From an uncultured Muribaculaceae bacterium (GTDB lineage Bacteria; Bacteroidota; Bacteroidia; Bacteroidales; Muribaculaceae), in contig CAJTRS010000002.1 of assembly GCA_910578805.1 (NCBI GenBank), positions 69,457 through 133,456 on the forward strand: a stretch of DNA of 64,000 bases. The letters run 5' to 3'. The position numbers were made by a program, and so were the translations under genes. Positions 42,778 through 51,120 of this stretch are shown here, piece after piece; position 1 is the stretch's first letter; every line of letters begins with the position of its first letter. The notes below the pieces were generated by a model. It had not been told where the DNA came from. It did not search any database and saw nothing but the letters and a program-made list of their open reading frames with translations.

Positions 42778-42785
42778 CAAAGTTA
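42778..42785 (-). promoter_or_regulatory. -7 box of rplS
   Basis: CAAAGTTA reads TAACTTTG on minus, with a weak CAA (42806-42808) as partial -33. Start codon is 80 bases on, leaving a leader of about 70 bases. Confidence 0.5.
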
Positions 42786-42838
42786 CGTTAAATATTTTAT
42801 ACACGCAACCCTTTAGGTGTTATTTGCCGGGAAAATTG

Positions 42839-42846
42839 TAACTTTG
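42839..42846 (+). promoter_or_regulatory. -7 box of queA
   Basis: TAACTTTG fits TAnnTTTG and lies 67 bases before the queA ATG. It diverges from the rplS promoter about 55 bases away. Confidence 0.5.
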
Positions 42847-42913
42847 CCGGCATAAAACCTATGCCCGGCTTGTCATGCTTTTAGCAGGGTGTGGTTATGT
42901 AATAATCAAGACA

Positions 42914-44119
42914 ATGAATGTTACCGATATAAAGATAGAGGAGTTCAATTATCCGCTTGCCGACGGGCGCATAGCCCGTTATCCGCTTGCCGACAGGGAT
43001 TCCTGCAAGTTGCTTGTGCGCCGCCCCGGCGGAGAGTTGGAAGACCATGTGTTTTCTGAAATACCCGACCTGCTTCCGCAGTCGGCAATGATGATATATA
43101 ATAACACGCGTGTCATCAATGCCCGCATACGAATGGTGAAGAGCAGCGGTGCGGCTATAGAAATATTCTGTCTGGAGCCGGTGGCTCCGCATGACTATGC
43201 TCTTTCGTTCGCGGCTTGCGGTCGGTGTTCGTGGCATTGTTTCGTGGGCAACTCCAAGCGGTGGAAATCGGGCGATCTGGCCATGCCGCTTAGAGTGGGA
43301 GATGAGGCTGTAGTGTTATCGGCACGACGTGTAGAGAAGAATGATGCCGGATCGGTGGTGGAGTTTTCGTGGACGCCGGAGCATCTGACATTCTCGCAGG
43401 TGATAGAGGCAGCCGGTGAGATTCCCATTCCCCCGTATCTCAACCGCGCTTCTGAACGCTCCGACAGTATGGACTATCAGACTGTGTTCGGACGCATAGA
43501 AGGGTCGGTGGCGGCGCCTACGGCGGGGTTGCATTTCACTCCGCGTGTGCTTGGCGAGATAGATGCCCGCGGTATATCGCGCCGTGAGATTACACTTCAT
43601 GTGGGTGCCGGAACTTTTCAGCCTGTAAAAAGCGATACCATAGGCGATCATGCCATGCATAGCGAGTTCATCTCGGTGGGAAAGGAGCTGATAAAGGAAC
43701 TTTCGGAGAGTAATAGACCGGTGGTGGCTGTGGGCACGACTTCCGTACGCACGCTTGAGAGCCTTTATCACTTCGGGTGTATGGCTTATTGCGGTATGGA
43801 CATCGACGAGGTGCCGCAGTGGTATCCCTATGATCCGTCGCACCCGCGGCTTTCCACTGCCGAAGCGCTCAATGCGCTATGCGGTTATCTCGAATCCCGC
43901 GGTTTGGAACGCCTGGTGGCTTCCACTCGCATAATCATAGCGCCGGGCTATGAGTTTATGGTGGTCAGAGGCATAGTGACCAATTTCCATCAGCCTCAGT
44001 CAACGTTGCTGTTGTTGGTGTCGGCATTTACAGGAGGCGACTGGCGCGGTATGTATGATTATGCCATGGAGCATGATTATCGTTTCCTGAGTTACGGCGA
44101 TGCCCAGCTGTTGCTGTGA
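42914..44119 (+). CDS. queA: S-adenosylmethionine:tRNA ribosyltransferase-isomerase
   Basis: This 401-residue enzyme adds the epoxycyclopentane-forming ribosyl group of SAM to 7-aminomethyl-deazaguanine in tRNA (queuosine pathway). It begins MNVTDIKIEEFNYPLADGRI. YNNTRVINARI, SVAAPTAGLHFTPRVL, EITLHVGAGTFQPVK, and TNFHQPQSTLLLLVSAF are QueA motifs in order. Somewhat longer than E. coli QueA, as in other Bacteroidota. The ATG at 42914 is preferred over an upstream in-frame start because the family begins here. Confidence 0.93.
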   Translation: MNVTDIKIEEFNYPLADGRIARYPLADRDSCKLLVRRPGGELEDHVFSEIPDLLPQSAMMIYNNTRVINARIRMVKSSGAAIEIFCLEPVAPHDYALSFAACGRCSWHCFVGNSKRWKSGDLAMPLRVGDEAVVLSARRVEKNDAGSVVEFSWTPEHLTFSQVIEAAGEIPIPPYLNRASERSDSMDYQTVFGRIEGSVAAPTAGLHFTPRVLGEIDARGISRREITLHVGAGTFQPVKSDTIGDHAMHSEFISVGKELIKELSESNRPVVAVGTTSVRTLESLYHFGCMAYCGMDIDEVPQWYPYDPSHPRLSTAEALNALCGYLESRGLERLVASTRIIIAPGYEFMVVRGIVTNFHQPQSTLLLLVSAFTGGDWRGMYDYAMEHDYRFLSYGDAQLLL

Positions 44120-44225
44120 AACATTAGATACGATAGTGTTCCACGAGTTATTAACATTAACCGCCAGTTATAAACATTTAACTCAATTTGTCCTGCGCCA
44201 CCTTTTTATTACCAGCAAAATGTGA

Positions 44226-44233
44226 TTACTTTG
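44226..44233 (+). promoter_or_regulatory. -7 box of the parAB operon
   Basis: TTACTTTG lies 26 bases before the parA ATG. It matches the common TACTTTG variant of the Bacteroidota -7 box. Confidence 0.4.
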
Positions 44234-44258
44234 CACTTGAAAAATCACATGTAAACCT

Positions 44259-45035
44259 ATGGGTAAAATCATAGCTATAGCTAATCAGAAGGGGGGCGTG
44301 GGCAAGACTACCACAACCATAAATCTTGCCGCCTCGCTTGCCGCCGAAGGCAAGAAAGTGCTCATCATAGATGCCGATCCGCAGGCCAATGCGACATCGG
44401 GTTACGGTATAAAGCCCGAAGAGATGACCTCGTCCATATATGAATGTCTGGTCGATGATTATCCGCTTGCCGGTTCACAGGTGCCCACCTGCATGGAGGG
44501 TCTTGACCTGATAGGATCGCGCATAGACCTTGCAGGAGCGGAACTGGAGCTCATAAACCGCCCGAACCGCGAAAAGGTACTTGCGCGGCTGCTTGACGGA
44601 ATATCAGACAAGTATGACTATGTACTTATAGATTGCTCTCCCTCGCTCGGACTGATAACCGTCAATGCGCTTACTGCCGCCAATTCGGTGATAATTCCGG
44701 TACAGGCCGAATATTTTGCTCTTGAAGGTATCACCAAGCTCATAAACACCATAAGGATAATAAAACCTAAGCTTAATCCCGGACTGGAGATAGAGGGATT
44801 TCTGCTTACTATGTATGATGCTCGCCTGCGTCTGGCCAACCAGATTTATGAGGAGCTTAAGACTCACTTCGGCGATATGGTGTTCACTACGGTAATTCCA
44901 CGTAACATACGTCTGAGCGAGGCTCCGTCGCACGGATTGCCCGCACTGCTGTATGACCCTGAAAGCCGTGGTGCCACATCGCACACGGCTCTTGCCCGAG
45001 AGATCATATCCCGTCACAAACGCAAGGGCAAGTAG
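44259..45035 (+). CDS. parA: Chromosome partition ATPase ParA (Soj)
   Basis: This 258-residue deviant Walker ATPase acts on the nucleoid to move ParB-parS complexes. IAIANQKGGVGKTTTTINLAASLA is the signature-Lys P-loop. LIIDADPQANATSGYG and YVLIDCSPSLGLITVNAL complete the nucleotide site. It lacks the N-terminal DNA-binding domain of plasmid type Ia ParA, so it is the chromosomal type. parB follows 66 bases later. Confidence 0.95.
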   Translation: MGKIIAIANQKGGVGKTTTTINLAASLAAEGKKVLIIDADPQANATSGYGIKPEEMTSSIYECLVDDYPLAGSQVPTCMEGLDLIGSRIDLAGAELELINRPNREKVLARLLDGISDKYDYVLIDCSPSLGLITVNALTAANSVIIPVQAEYFALEGITKLINTIRIIKPKLNPGLEIEGFLLTMYDARLRLANQIYEELKTHFGDMVFTTVIPRNIRLSEAPSHGLPALLYDPESRGATSHTALAREIISRHKRKGK

Positions 45036-45101
45036 TGGTGACAACGAATCTCATAAAATGTAGCTGAATCATAATAATCCAACAAACTCACTACCATAAC
45101 A

Positions 45102-45998
45102 ATGGCTTTACGACGCAATGCTTTAGGACGTGGATTGGACTCGCTGATATCCATGGACGATGTGCCTGCAAGAGGTTCATCGGCAATAAACGACATACAG
45201 CTTGATGCTATATCGCCCAATCCCGACCAGCCACGCACCACATTTGATGAAGAGTCGCTCGAGGACCTGGCCGCATCTATACGTGAACTCGGTATCATAC
45301 AGCCTCTGTCGCTGCGCAAGACGGGTCAGGATTCATATCAGATCATAGCGGGTGAGCGGCGTTATCGTGCGGCAAAAATGGCCGGTCTGACTTCCGTGCC
45401 GGCATATATACGCACGGCAAACGAGACTGAGCTTACCGAGATGGCTCTCATAGAGAACATACAGCGTGAGGACTTAAATGCCATAGAGATAGCTCTTACA
45501 TTCAAGAAGCTCATAGATCAGTATTCGCTTACGCAGGAACGCCTTAGCGAACGCATAGGCAAGAAACGCGCCACGATAGCCAATTTCCTGCGCCTGTTGC
45601 GCCTGCCTGCCGAGGTGCAGCTCGGATTGCGCGACAAGAGAGTGGATATGGGGCATGCCCGCGCACTTCTGTCAGTAGATGATCCTTCGGTACAACTGAA
45701 ACTCTATAACCGGATAATTAAAGAGGGATTATCGGTGCGTAAGGTGGAGGAGCTGGCCAAGGAATATCGTGAGCAATCCGACGGAGCCGCATCTCCCAAA
45801 AAGAAGAATGGCGGTTCGGCCAATAATAAGGATTATGACATACTCGGCGAGCATCTGTCGCAGCGATTCAATACACCTGTGGCATTCAGTTGCAACAATT
45901 CCGGCAAAGGCAAAATTACATTTACTTTCAGTAATGAGAGTGAACTTGAGAGATTAATTACTATCTTTGACGGTATAAAGAATGCGGACGGCAGATGA
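45102..45998 (+). CDS. parB: Chromosome partition protein ParB (Spo0J)
   Basis: This 298-residue CTP-dependent clamp binds parS. The N-terminal domain has NPDQPRTTFDEESLEDLAASI, then LRKTGQDSYQIIAGERRYRAAKMAGL (CTP-binding GERRxR), ALIENIQREDLNAIE, and an HTH (TQERLSERIGKKRATIANFLRLL). The C-terminal dimer domain is after a Lys/Asn-rich linker at about 225-240. No perfect parS was found in the window. Confidence 0.95.
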   Translation: MALRRNALGRGLDSLISMDDVPARGSSAINDIQLDAISPNPDQPRTTFDEESLEDLAASIRELGIIQPLSLRKTGQDSYQIIAGERRYRAAKMAGLTSVPAYIRTANETELTEMALIENIQREDLNAIEIALTFKKLIDQYSLTQERLSERIGKKRATIANFLRLLRLPAEVQLGLRDKRVDMGHARALLSVDDPSVQLKLYNRIIKEGLSVRKVEELAKEYREQSDGAASPKKKNGGSANNKDYDILGEHLSQRFNTPVAFSCNNSGKGKITFTFSNESELERLITIFDGIKNADGR

Positions 45999-46064
45999 GT
46001 CCGTGGCCCGTTGGCTGTAAAATATGGCATAACGGGCTGTTAATCCATTATTTGAATCAGTTTA

Positions 46065-46898
46065 ATGACGCGAGGGTATCGTATCGGAATAAAGTGGCCG
46101 AATATAGACATGCGTGTTGTCGGAATGGTGATAATCATGCTGACGATACCTTTTAACATTTTTTCAGCCACGACCCTATCACGTCAGACTACGGAACCGG
46201 TACTTCCAGATACGGTACCCTTGTCGGCGCCTGTACCTGAGGGCGCATCGTTGGTGGAAAGTGAATTTTCCACGGCATCGTCGTCCTATGCCGATTCAAT
46301 CACATTTACTCCCGTGGATACGGTGGCCATACTCGATGCACCGGATTTTTCATTGTTTTCCGACAGTACGTTTGTGAAGACTCCTGCTCCACACGGTCCC
46401 AAAGTGTTTACTCCCGATCCCACCAGGGCCGTTTGGCTTTCGGCCTTATGTCCGGGATTAGGGCAGATATATAACCGCCGCTATTGGAAGCTTCCGTTAG
46501 TGATAGGCGGATTTATGGGGCTTGGCTATGGCGCATCGTGGAACGACGGCATGCTGAGCGATTACACCCGTGCATATACCGATCTTATGGATAATGATCC
46601 CTCGACCAAGAGCTATATGGATTTTTTTCCACCGAACACATCTGAAGAGAGCCTTAACAGATCATGGCTTGAACGGACTCTCAAGGCCCGCAAGGATTAT
46701 TTCCGCCGAAACCGTGACCTGTGTATCATAAGCATGATAGGGGTGTATCTTGTGGCGATGGTCGATGCATATGTCGATGCTTCCCTTTCAAACTTTGACA
46801 TATCGCCTGACCTGTCCATACAGGCCGCACCTGTGATGATGCGGGACATAGGAAGTCCGTATCCGGCGTTGGGTGTTCAGTTGGCATTTAATTTCTGA
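46065..46898 (+). CDS. DUF5683 domain membrane protein
   Basis: This 277-residue protein has a signal or anchor at about 15-38, a Ser/Thr/Pro-rich linker (40-115), then the DUF5683 domain with RAVWLSALCPGLGQIYNRRYWKLPLVIGGFMG and FRRNRDLCIISMIGVYLVAMVDAYVDA. Two or three further membrane segments follow. The function is unknown. It is the usual neighbour between parB and an LysM transglycosylase in Bacteroidota, which suggests an envelope role near the partition genes. Confidence 0.85.
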   Translation: MTRGYRIGIKWPNIDMRVVGMVIIMLTIPFNIFSATTLSRQTTEPVLPDTVPLSAPVPEGASLVESEFSTASSSYADSITFTPVDTVAILDAPDFSLFSDSTFVKTPAPHGPKVFTPDPTRAVWLSALCPGLGQIYNRRYWKLPLVIGGFMGLGYGASWNDGMLSDYTRAYTDLMDNDPSTKSYMDFFPPNTSEESLNRSWLERTLKARKDYFRRNRDLCIISMIGVYLVAMVDAYVDASLSNFDISPDLSIQAAPVMMRDIGSPYPALGVQLAFNF

Positions 46899-46927
46899 AA
46901 AATAAAAAATACGGTATAGTGAAATTT

Positions 46928-48610
46928 ATGACTATAAAGAAGATATATATCACGGCTATGACTGGAATCATGGCCTTGGCGGCTTCAGCCGGACCGTCGA
47001 TACTTGATGTCAAGCATACCAAGACCGATGACAATATAGTGCCACCCGAGAGTTTCGAGATAAAGACCCGGGAGTTGCAGGAAAATTTCTATCTCAAGAA
47101 TTACGGTGCCGGTGACGCTCAGATCTCGTCAGAGGCCAAGATGGGTAACCCCAAAGAGTATGAGGAACTGTTGAGCCGTCTGCCGGTGGAGATAGAGATG
47201 CCTTACAATCAGATTGTGGGCAAATATATAGAGATGTATCTCGGCAAGCGCCGCGACCTGGTGTCGAACATGCTTGCGCTTCATAACAACTATTACAGTG
47301 ATATATTCATCGAGGAACTTGAACGTCAGGGTCTGCCGCTCGAATTGCAATATCTGCCGGTTATAGAATCGGCCATGAATCCTAATGCCGTATCGCGTGC
47401 CGGTGCGGCGGGGCTGTGGCAGTTTATGCCTGCTACGGCTACAGGGCTTGGCATGGAGGTGAACTCTTTGGTCGATGAGCGCCGTGATCCGCGGGTGTCC
47501 TCGCGCTATGCCGCGACGTATCTGAAGCAGCTGTACAATATATATAATGACTGGTCTTTGGCCATAGCCGCATATAACTGCGGCCCGGGCAATGTGAACA
47601 AGGCTTTGCGTCGCGCCGGCGGAGGTAAGAAGGATTACTGGGAGATATATGACTATCTGCTTCCGGAGACACGCGGTTATGTTCCCACGTTCATTGCCGC
47701 CAATTATGTAATGAATTACCATAACCGCTACGGCATAAAGCCGGTGGTGGTGAAAAGCAAGCTTGTGACGGATACCGTGCAGGTCAACGATCGGGTGCAT
47801 TTCAATCAGATAAGCAGTGTGCTTGATATACCTGTGGAGGAGATACGTATGCTCAATCCGCAGTTCCGCAAAGATATCATACCGGGTGACAACCACCCTT
47901 ATAATCTTGTGTTGCCTTCGCAGCAGTGTCTCAGTTACATCATGAGCCAGAATGAGATTCTGGCTTGCGATGCCGACAAATATTCACACCGTACATATGT
48001 GGAACCGGGCACTCCCCGTCAGTCCACAGGTCTTGACAATCAACTTGCGGCCGAATGCCAGACACAGAATGCCGACGGAAACACGGACATAAATACCGCC
48101 GTGCCCGACAGTGTGGTGCGTAAGATACATAATGTGCGCCGCGGTGAGAATCTACGAGACATAGCTAAACTCTACGGAGTGAGTGCCACCGATGTAAAAC
48201 GATGGAATAATCTGCGTCGCGGCAAGGTAAAAGAAGGAGACAGACTCGTGATAGAGGTATATGAGAAGGTTCTCGCCGATGCCAGCACCAAGCCTACCTC
48301 GCCAACCACAGTGACAACTGTTGTGAAGGAAGACAAAAAGGAATCGACAGCCAGAACAAAATCCTCTAAGAAAACCGCCTCGGCTAAGAAGAAGCGTCAG
48401 CAGCAACAACGGACCACGACCCACACCGTGAAGAGTGGCGACAATCTCGATAAGCTGGCTCGCCGTTACGGCACCACGGTCGCTGCTATCCAACAGGCCA
48501 ACGGCATGAGCAAGGGAACCACACGTATCAATATAGGACAAAAGATAAAGATACCTTCGGCCGCCAAGAGCGGAACGAAAAAGAAGTCGGGACGCAGGCG
48601 TCGCCGTTAA
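46928..48610 (+). CDS. Membrane-bound lytic transglycosylase D-like protein with two LysM repeats
   Basis: This 560-residue murein hydrolase has a signal peptide ending near AASAGPS. The GH23 domain (about 110-270) has the catalytic Glu in PVIESAMNPNAVSRAGAAGLWQ, the FMPATATGLG motif, and IAAYNCGPGNVNKAL. LysM peptidoglycan-binding repeats are at about 405-450 (HNVRRGENLRDIAKLYGVS) and 500-545 (THTVKSGDNLDKLARRYGT), joined by a Lys/Thr-rich linker. The tail is very basic (KKKSGRRRRR). The ATG at 46928 is preferred, and a GTG three codons earlier is in frame. Confidence 0.93.
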   Translation: MTIKKIYITAMTGIMALAASAGPSILDVKHTKTDDNIVPPESFEIKTRELQENFYLKNYGAGDAQISSEAKMGNPKEYEELLSRLPVEIEMPYNQIVGKYIEMYLGKRRDLVSNMLALHNNYYSDIFIEELERQGLPLELQYLPVIESAMNPNAVSRAGAAGLWQFMPATATGLGMEVNSLVDERRDPRVSSRYAATYLKQLYNIYNDWSLAIAAYNCGPGNVNKALRRAGGGKKDYWEIYDYLLPETRGYVPTFIAANYVMNYHNRYGIKPVVVKSKLVTDTVQVNDRVHFNQISSVLDIPVEEIRMLNPQFRKDIIPGDNHPYNLVLPSQQCLSYIMSQNEILACDADKYSHRTYVEPGTPRQSTGLDNQLAAECQTQNADGNTDINTAVPDSVVRKIHNVRRGENLRDIAKLYGVSATDVKRWNNLRRGKVKEGDRLVIEVYEKVLADASTKPTSPTTVTTVVKEDKKESTARTKSSKKTASAKKKRQQQQRTTTHTVKSGDNLDKLARRYGTTVAAIQQANGMSKGTTRINIGQKIKIPSAAKSGTKKKSGRRRRR

Positions 48611-48637
48611 TTGCGCATCAAATAGCAAATTGCTATC

Positions 48638-48678
48638 AAACCCTTTGAATTTAACTAAATTTAAAGGGTTTCCTTTTT
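48638..48678 (+). terminator. Terminator after the LysM transglycosylase gene
   Basis: AAACCCTTT-GAATTTA pairs with TAAATTT-AAAGGGTTT, followed by CCTTTTTG. It closes the parA-to-transglycosylase run and lies just before the gdhA promoter. Confidence 0.75.
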
Positions 48679-48708
48679 GTGTATGTAAAAGTTTATTGGT
48701 TATATTTG
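48676..48708 (+). promoter_or_regulatory. Promoter of gdhA
   Basis: TTTG (48676-48679), 21-base spacer, TATATTTG (48701-48708), then the ATG at 48751. Confidence 0.65.
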
Positions 48709-48750
48709 CATAGTTAATTAATAAATACGATACCATTTAATTCATAAATT

Positions 48751-50088
48751 ATGAATATAGATAATTTGATGAGTTCACTCGAGATGAAGCATCCCGGTGA
48801 AAAAGAGTATCTTCAGGCTGTGAAAGAAGTGCTCATGTGTGTGGAAGAGGTTTATAACCAGCACCCCGAGTTTGAGAAAGCCAAGATTGTGGAGCGTATG
48901 GTAGAGCCCGACCGCATAGTCACATTCAGAGTGACATGGACTGATGATCGTGGTGAAGTTCAGACTAATATAGGCTACCGTGTCCAGTTTAACAATGCCA
49001 TAGGCCCGTACAAGGGCGGTATCCGTTTCCACGCATCGGTTAACCTGTCGATACTTAAATTCCTCGGTTTCGAGCAGACATTCAAAAATGCGCTCACCAC
49101 ATTGCCTATGGGCGGTGCAAAGGGTGGCAGCGATTTCTCTCCGCGCGGTAAGAGCGATGCCGAGATCATGCGTTTCTGTCAGGCATTCATGCTTGAGCTC
49201 TGGAAGAACATAGGTCCCGACCGCGATGTGCCTGCAGGCGACATAGGTGTCGGCGGCCGTGAAGTCGGTTACATGTACGGCATGTACAAGAAACTTTGTA
49301 ACGAGTGCGACGGGTCTATGACCGGCAAGGCCATGGAATTCGGCGGTTCACGCATACGTCCGGAAGCTACCGGCTTCGGAGCCCTCTATTTCGTGCAGAG
49401 CATGCTTGCTGCCAAGAACGATGACATAAAGGGAAAGACAGTGGCCATATCAGGCTTCGGCAATGTGGCCTGGGGAGCAGCCTTGAAAGCTACCGAACTC
49501 GGTGCCAAGGTGGTCACCATCTCAGGTCCTGACGGATACATATATGATCCCGAGGGTATATCCGGTGACAAGATCGACTATATGCTTTATCTGCGTGCCA
49601 CAGGCGATGACATTGTGGCTCCATATGCAGAGAAGTATCCCGAAGCCACATTCTTCCCTGGCAAGAAACCTTGGGAGCAGAAGGTGGATATAGCTCTTCC
49701 TTGCGCCACTCAGAACGAGCTTAACGGCGATGATGCCAAGATGCTTGTGGACAATCATGTGTTTATGGTGGCCGAGGTGTCAAATATGGGCTGTACACCC
49801 GAGGCTATCGATACGTTTATCTCTAATCGCGTGACTTATGCTCCCGGTAAGGCTGTGAATGCCGGCGGTGTGGCAACTTCGGGACTTGAGATGAGCCAGA
49901 ATGCAATGCATCTGCAGTGGAGTGCCGAGGAGGTCGATGAGAAACTTCATGTGATTATGCGTGACATACATTCGCAGTGTGTCAAGTATGGCACAGAGCC
50001 TGACGGTTATCTCAACTACATGAAAGGCGCCAACATAGCCGGCTTTATGAAGGTAGCCAATGCCATGATGGGGCAGGGCGTGATATGA
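48751..50088 (+). CDS. gdhA: NADP-specific glutamate dehydrogenase
   Basis: This 445-residue hexameric enzyme makes glutamate from 2-oxoglutarate and ammonia. RVQFNNAIGPYKGGIRFHASVNLSILKFLGFEQ and LTTLPMGGAKGGSDFSPRGKS hold the substrate-binding Lys residues. GFGNVAWGAALKATELGAKVVTISG is the NADP fold, and VNAGGVATSGLEMSQN is a conserved late motif. Length is typical for the small-subunit type. It is monocistronic, flanked by terminators, with its own strong promoter. It complements the GlnA route at 34-35.5 kb. Confidence 0.97.
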   Translation: MNIDNLMSSLEMKHPGEKEYLQAVKEVLMCVEEVYNQHPEFEKAKIVERMVEPDRIVTFRVTWTDDRGEVQTNIGYRVQFNNAIGPYKGGIRFHASVNLSILKFLGFEQTFKNALTTLPMGGAKGGSDFSPRGKSDAEIMRFCQAFMLELWKNIGPDRDVPAGDIGVGGREVGYMYGMYKKLCNECDGSMTGKAMEFGGSRIRPEATGFGALYFVQSMLAAKNDDIKGKTVAISGFGNVAWGAALKATELGAKVVTISGPDGYIYDPEGISGDKIDYMLYLRATGDDIVAPYAEKYPEATFFPGKKPWEQKVDIALPCATQNELNGDDAKMLVDNHVFMVAEVSNMGCTPEAIDTFISNRVTYAPGKAVNAGGVATSGLEMSQNAMHLQWSAEEVDEKLHVIMRDIHSQCVKYGTEPDGYLNYMKGANIAGFMKVANAMMGQGVI

Positions 50089-50119
50089 TCGTGTTGTAAA
50101 ATTTGAGGATAATAAACAG

Positions 50120-50153
50120 GCCGGACGAAATTATGAAATGAATTTCGTCCGGC
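50120..50153. terminator. Bidirectional terminator between gdhA and DUF2807 gene
   Basis: GCCGGACGAAATT and AATTTCGTCCGGC form a perfect 13-bp stem around an 8-base loop, followed by TTATTTAATTATT. The two genes converge here. Confidence 0.75.
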
Positions 50154-50204
50154 TTATTTAATTATTATATGTGTTGGAAGCTGTTGTGCGGGGTATGCCG
50201 CGTG

Positions 50205-50954
50205 TCAGCGGACGTTATTAATCGATGCGCCTGATGACTTTTTGAGGTTGTCGGGCTGAGTTATGTTGCAAGTTACGGAACTGCCGCTCGATGCATTGGC
50301 CGACCCGTTCTGTGCCTGTAATTTCCCGGCAGATATGCTTGCTCCGGAGGACGTTTCGAACTGTACGGTAGTGGCCGATCCGGTCATGCTGGTGCATGAA
50401 CCGCTTGATGCATCGCCGGATACGTTGGTCGCATGTATCTCAAGCAGGTTCACGCTCGCTCCACTCGAAGATTCTACGCTGATTTTGGCGGCGTTGAGCG
50501 ACTGAAAGTTTATGAGCGAGCCGCTTGAGGCTTTTATATAGACATCGTTTGAGCCGGCTGAGTAGGGAGATTCAACAATGAGCGATGAGCCTGAAGAGGT
50601 TCTGAAACCAACAATGTCGGGTGCGGAAACGCTGATGCTTACTTTTTGTGCACATTGGTTGAGCGGTTTGGTCGAACTGAATGACAGGGAGCCGTCCTTT
50701 TGTTCGGCTACGATATACTGCATGATGTCGGAAGGTGCATTGATGACAATGGAGGTTGTGTCGCTCTGGGTGTATGTGACTTTAAGCCCCATGGAGGTGC
50801 TTAGCGATGTGGTCGGGCCGGATACGGATTCCGTGCGCGATATCATGGGGCCGGTGGATTTGCATTCGGAGGTTAATGCCTGGCTGCATGAAGTGGCTGC
50901 GCCTGCAAGCAGAACGGCAGAGGCAAGCATCTGGTAAAATTTTGGTAGATTCAT
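50205..50954 (-). CDS. DUF2807 (GIN domain) lipoprotein
   Basis: This 249-residue secreted lipoprotein has its lipid Cys at residue 23 and a right-handed beta-helix-like DUF2807 domain made of repeated Ser/Gly/Ala-rich turns (ASSGSLI, ESSSGASVNL, ASSGSCTSM, TSSGASISAG, ASSGSSVTC). Such proteins are called head GIN domain proteins or putative auto-transporter adhesins, but the function is not known. It is extremely Ser-rich and ends SSGASINNVR. It is transcribed alone toward gdhA. Confidence 0.85.
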   Translation of the reverse strand: MNLPKFYQMLASAVLLAGAATSCSQALTSECKSTGPMISRTESVSGPTTSLSTSMGLKVTYTQSDTTSIVINAPSDIMQYIVAEQKDGSLSFSSTKPLNQCAQKVSISVSAPDIVGFRTSSGSSLIVESPYSAGSNDVYIKASSGSLINFQSLNAAKISVESSSGASVNLLEIHATNVSGDASSGSCTSMTGSATTVQFETSSGASISAGKLQAQNGSANASSGSSVTCNITQPDNLKKSSGASINNVR

Positions 50955-51070
50955 GATAGTTATTGTAATTACATGTGATTGTCGTGTTCTGTGAAACGGC
51001 TATGATAGCCATTTTACCTATTAGACGCAATAACTTGTGTATTTGTTACAGACTGTGGTCTAAAAATCCG

Positions 51071-51078
51071 TATCTTTG
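51071..51078 (+). promoter_or_regulatory. -7 box of the dicarboxylate/amino acid symporter gene
   Basis: TATCTTTG lies 43 bases before the ATG at 51121. TTTG at 51042-51045 is 25 bases upstream, longer than the usual spacer, so the -33 is uncertain. Confidence 0.5.
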
Positions 51079-51120
51079 GCATAGCCTTATATGTTCACGT
51101 GATAATATTATAAAACACCA

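Noticed and set aside
44120..44258. parS site before parA
   Set aside because: TGTTCCACG is only a half-site, with about 10 of 16 bases matching the consensus. Similar partial matches (near 1489, 5484 and 51096) show it is within chance.
48520..48610. Lys/Arg-rich tail of the LysM transglycosylase as a frameshift artefact
   Set aside because: The frame, stop and following terminator are consistent, and basic tails are common in this family.
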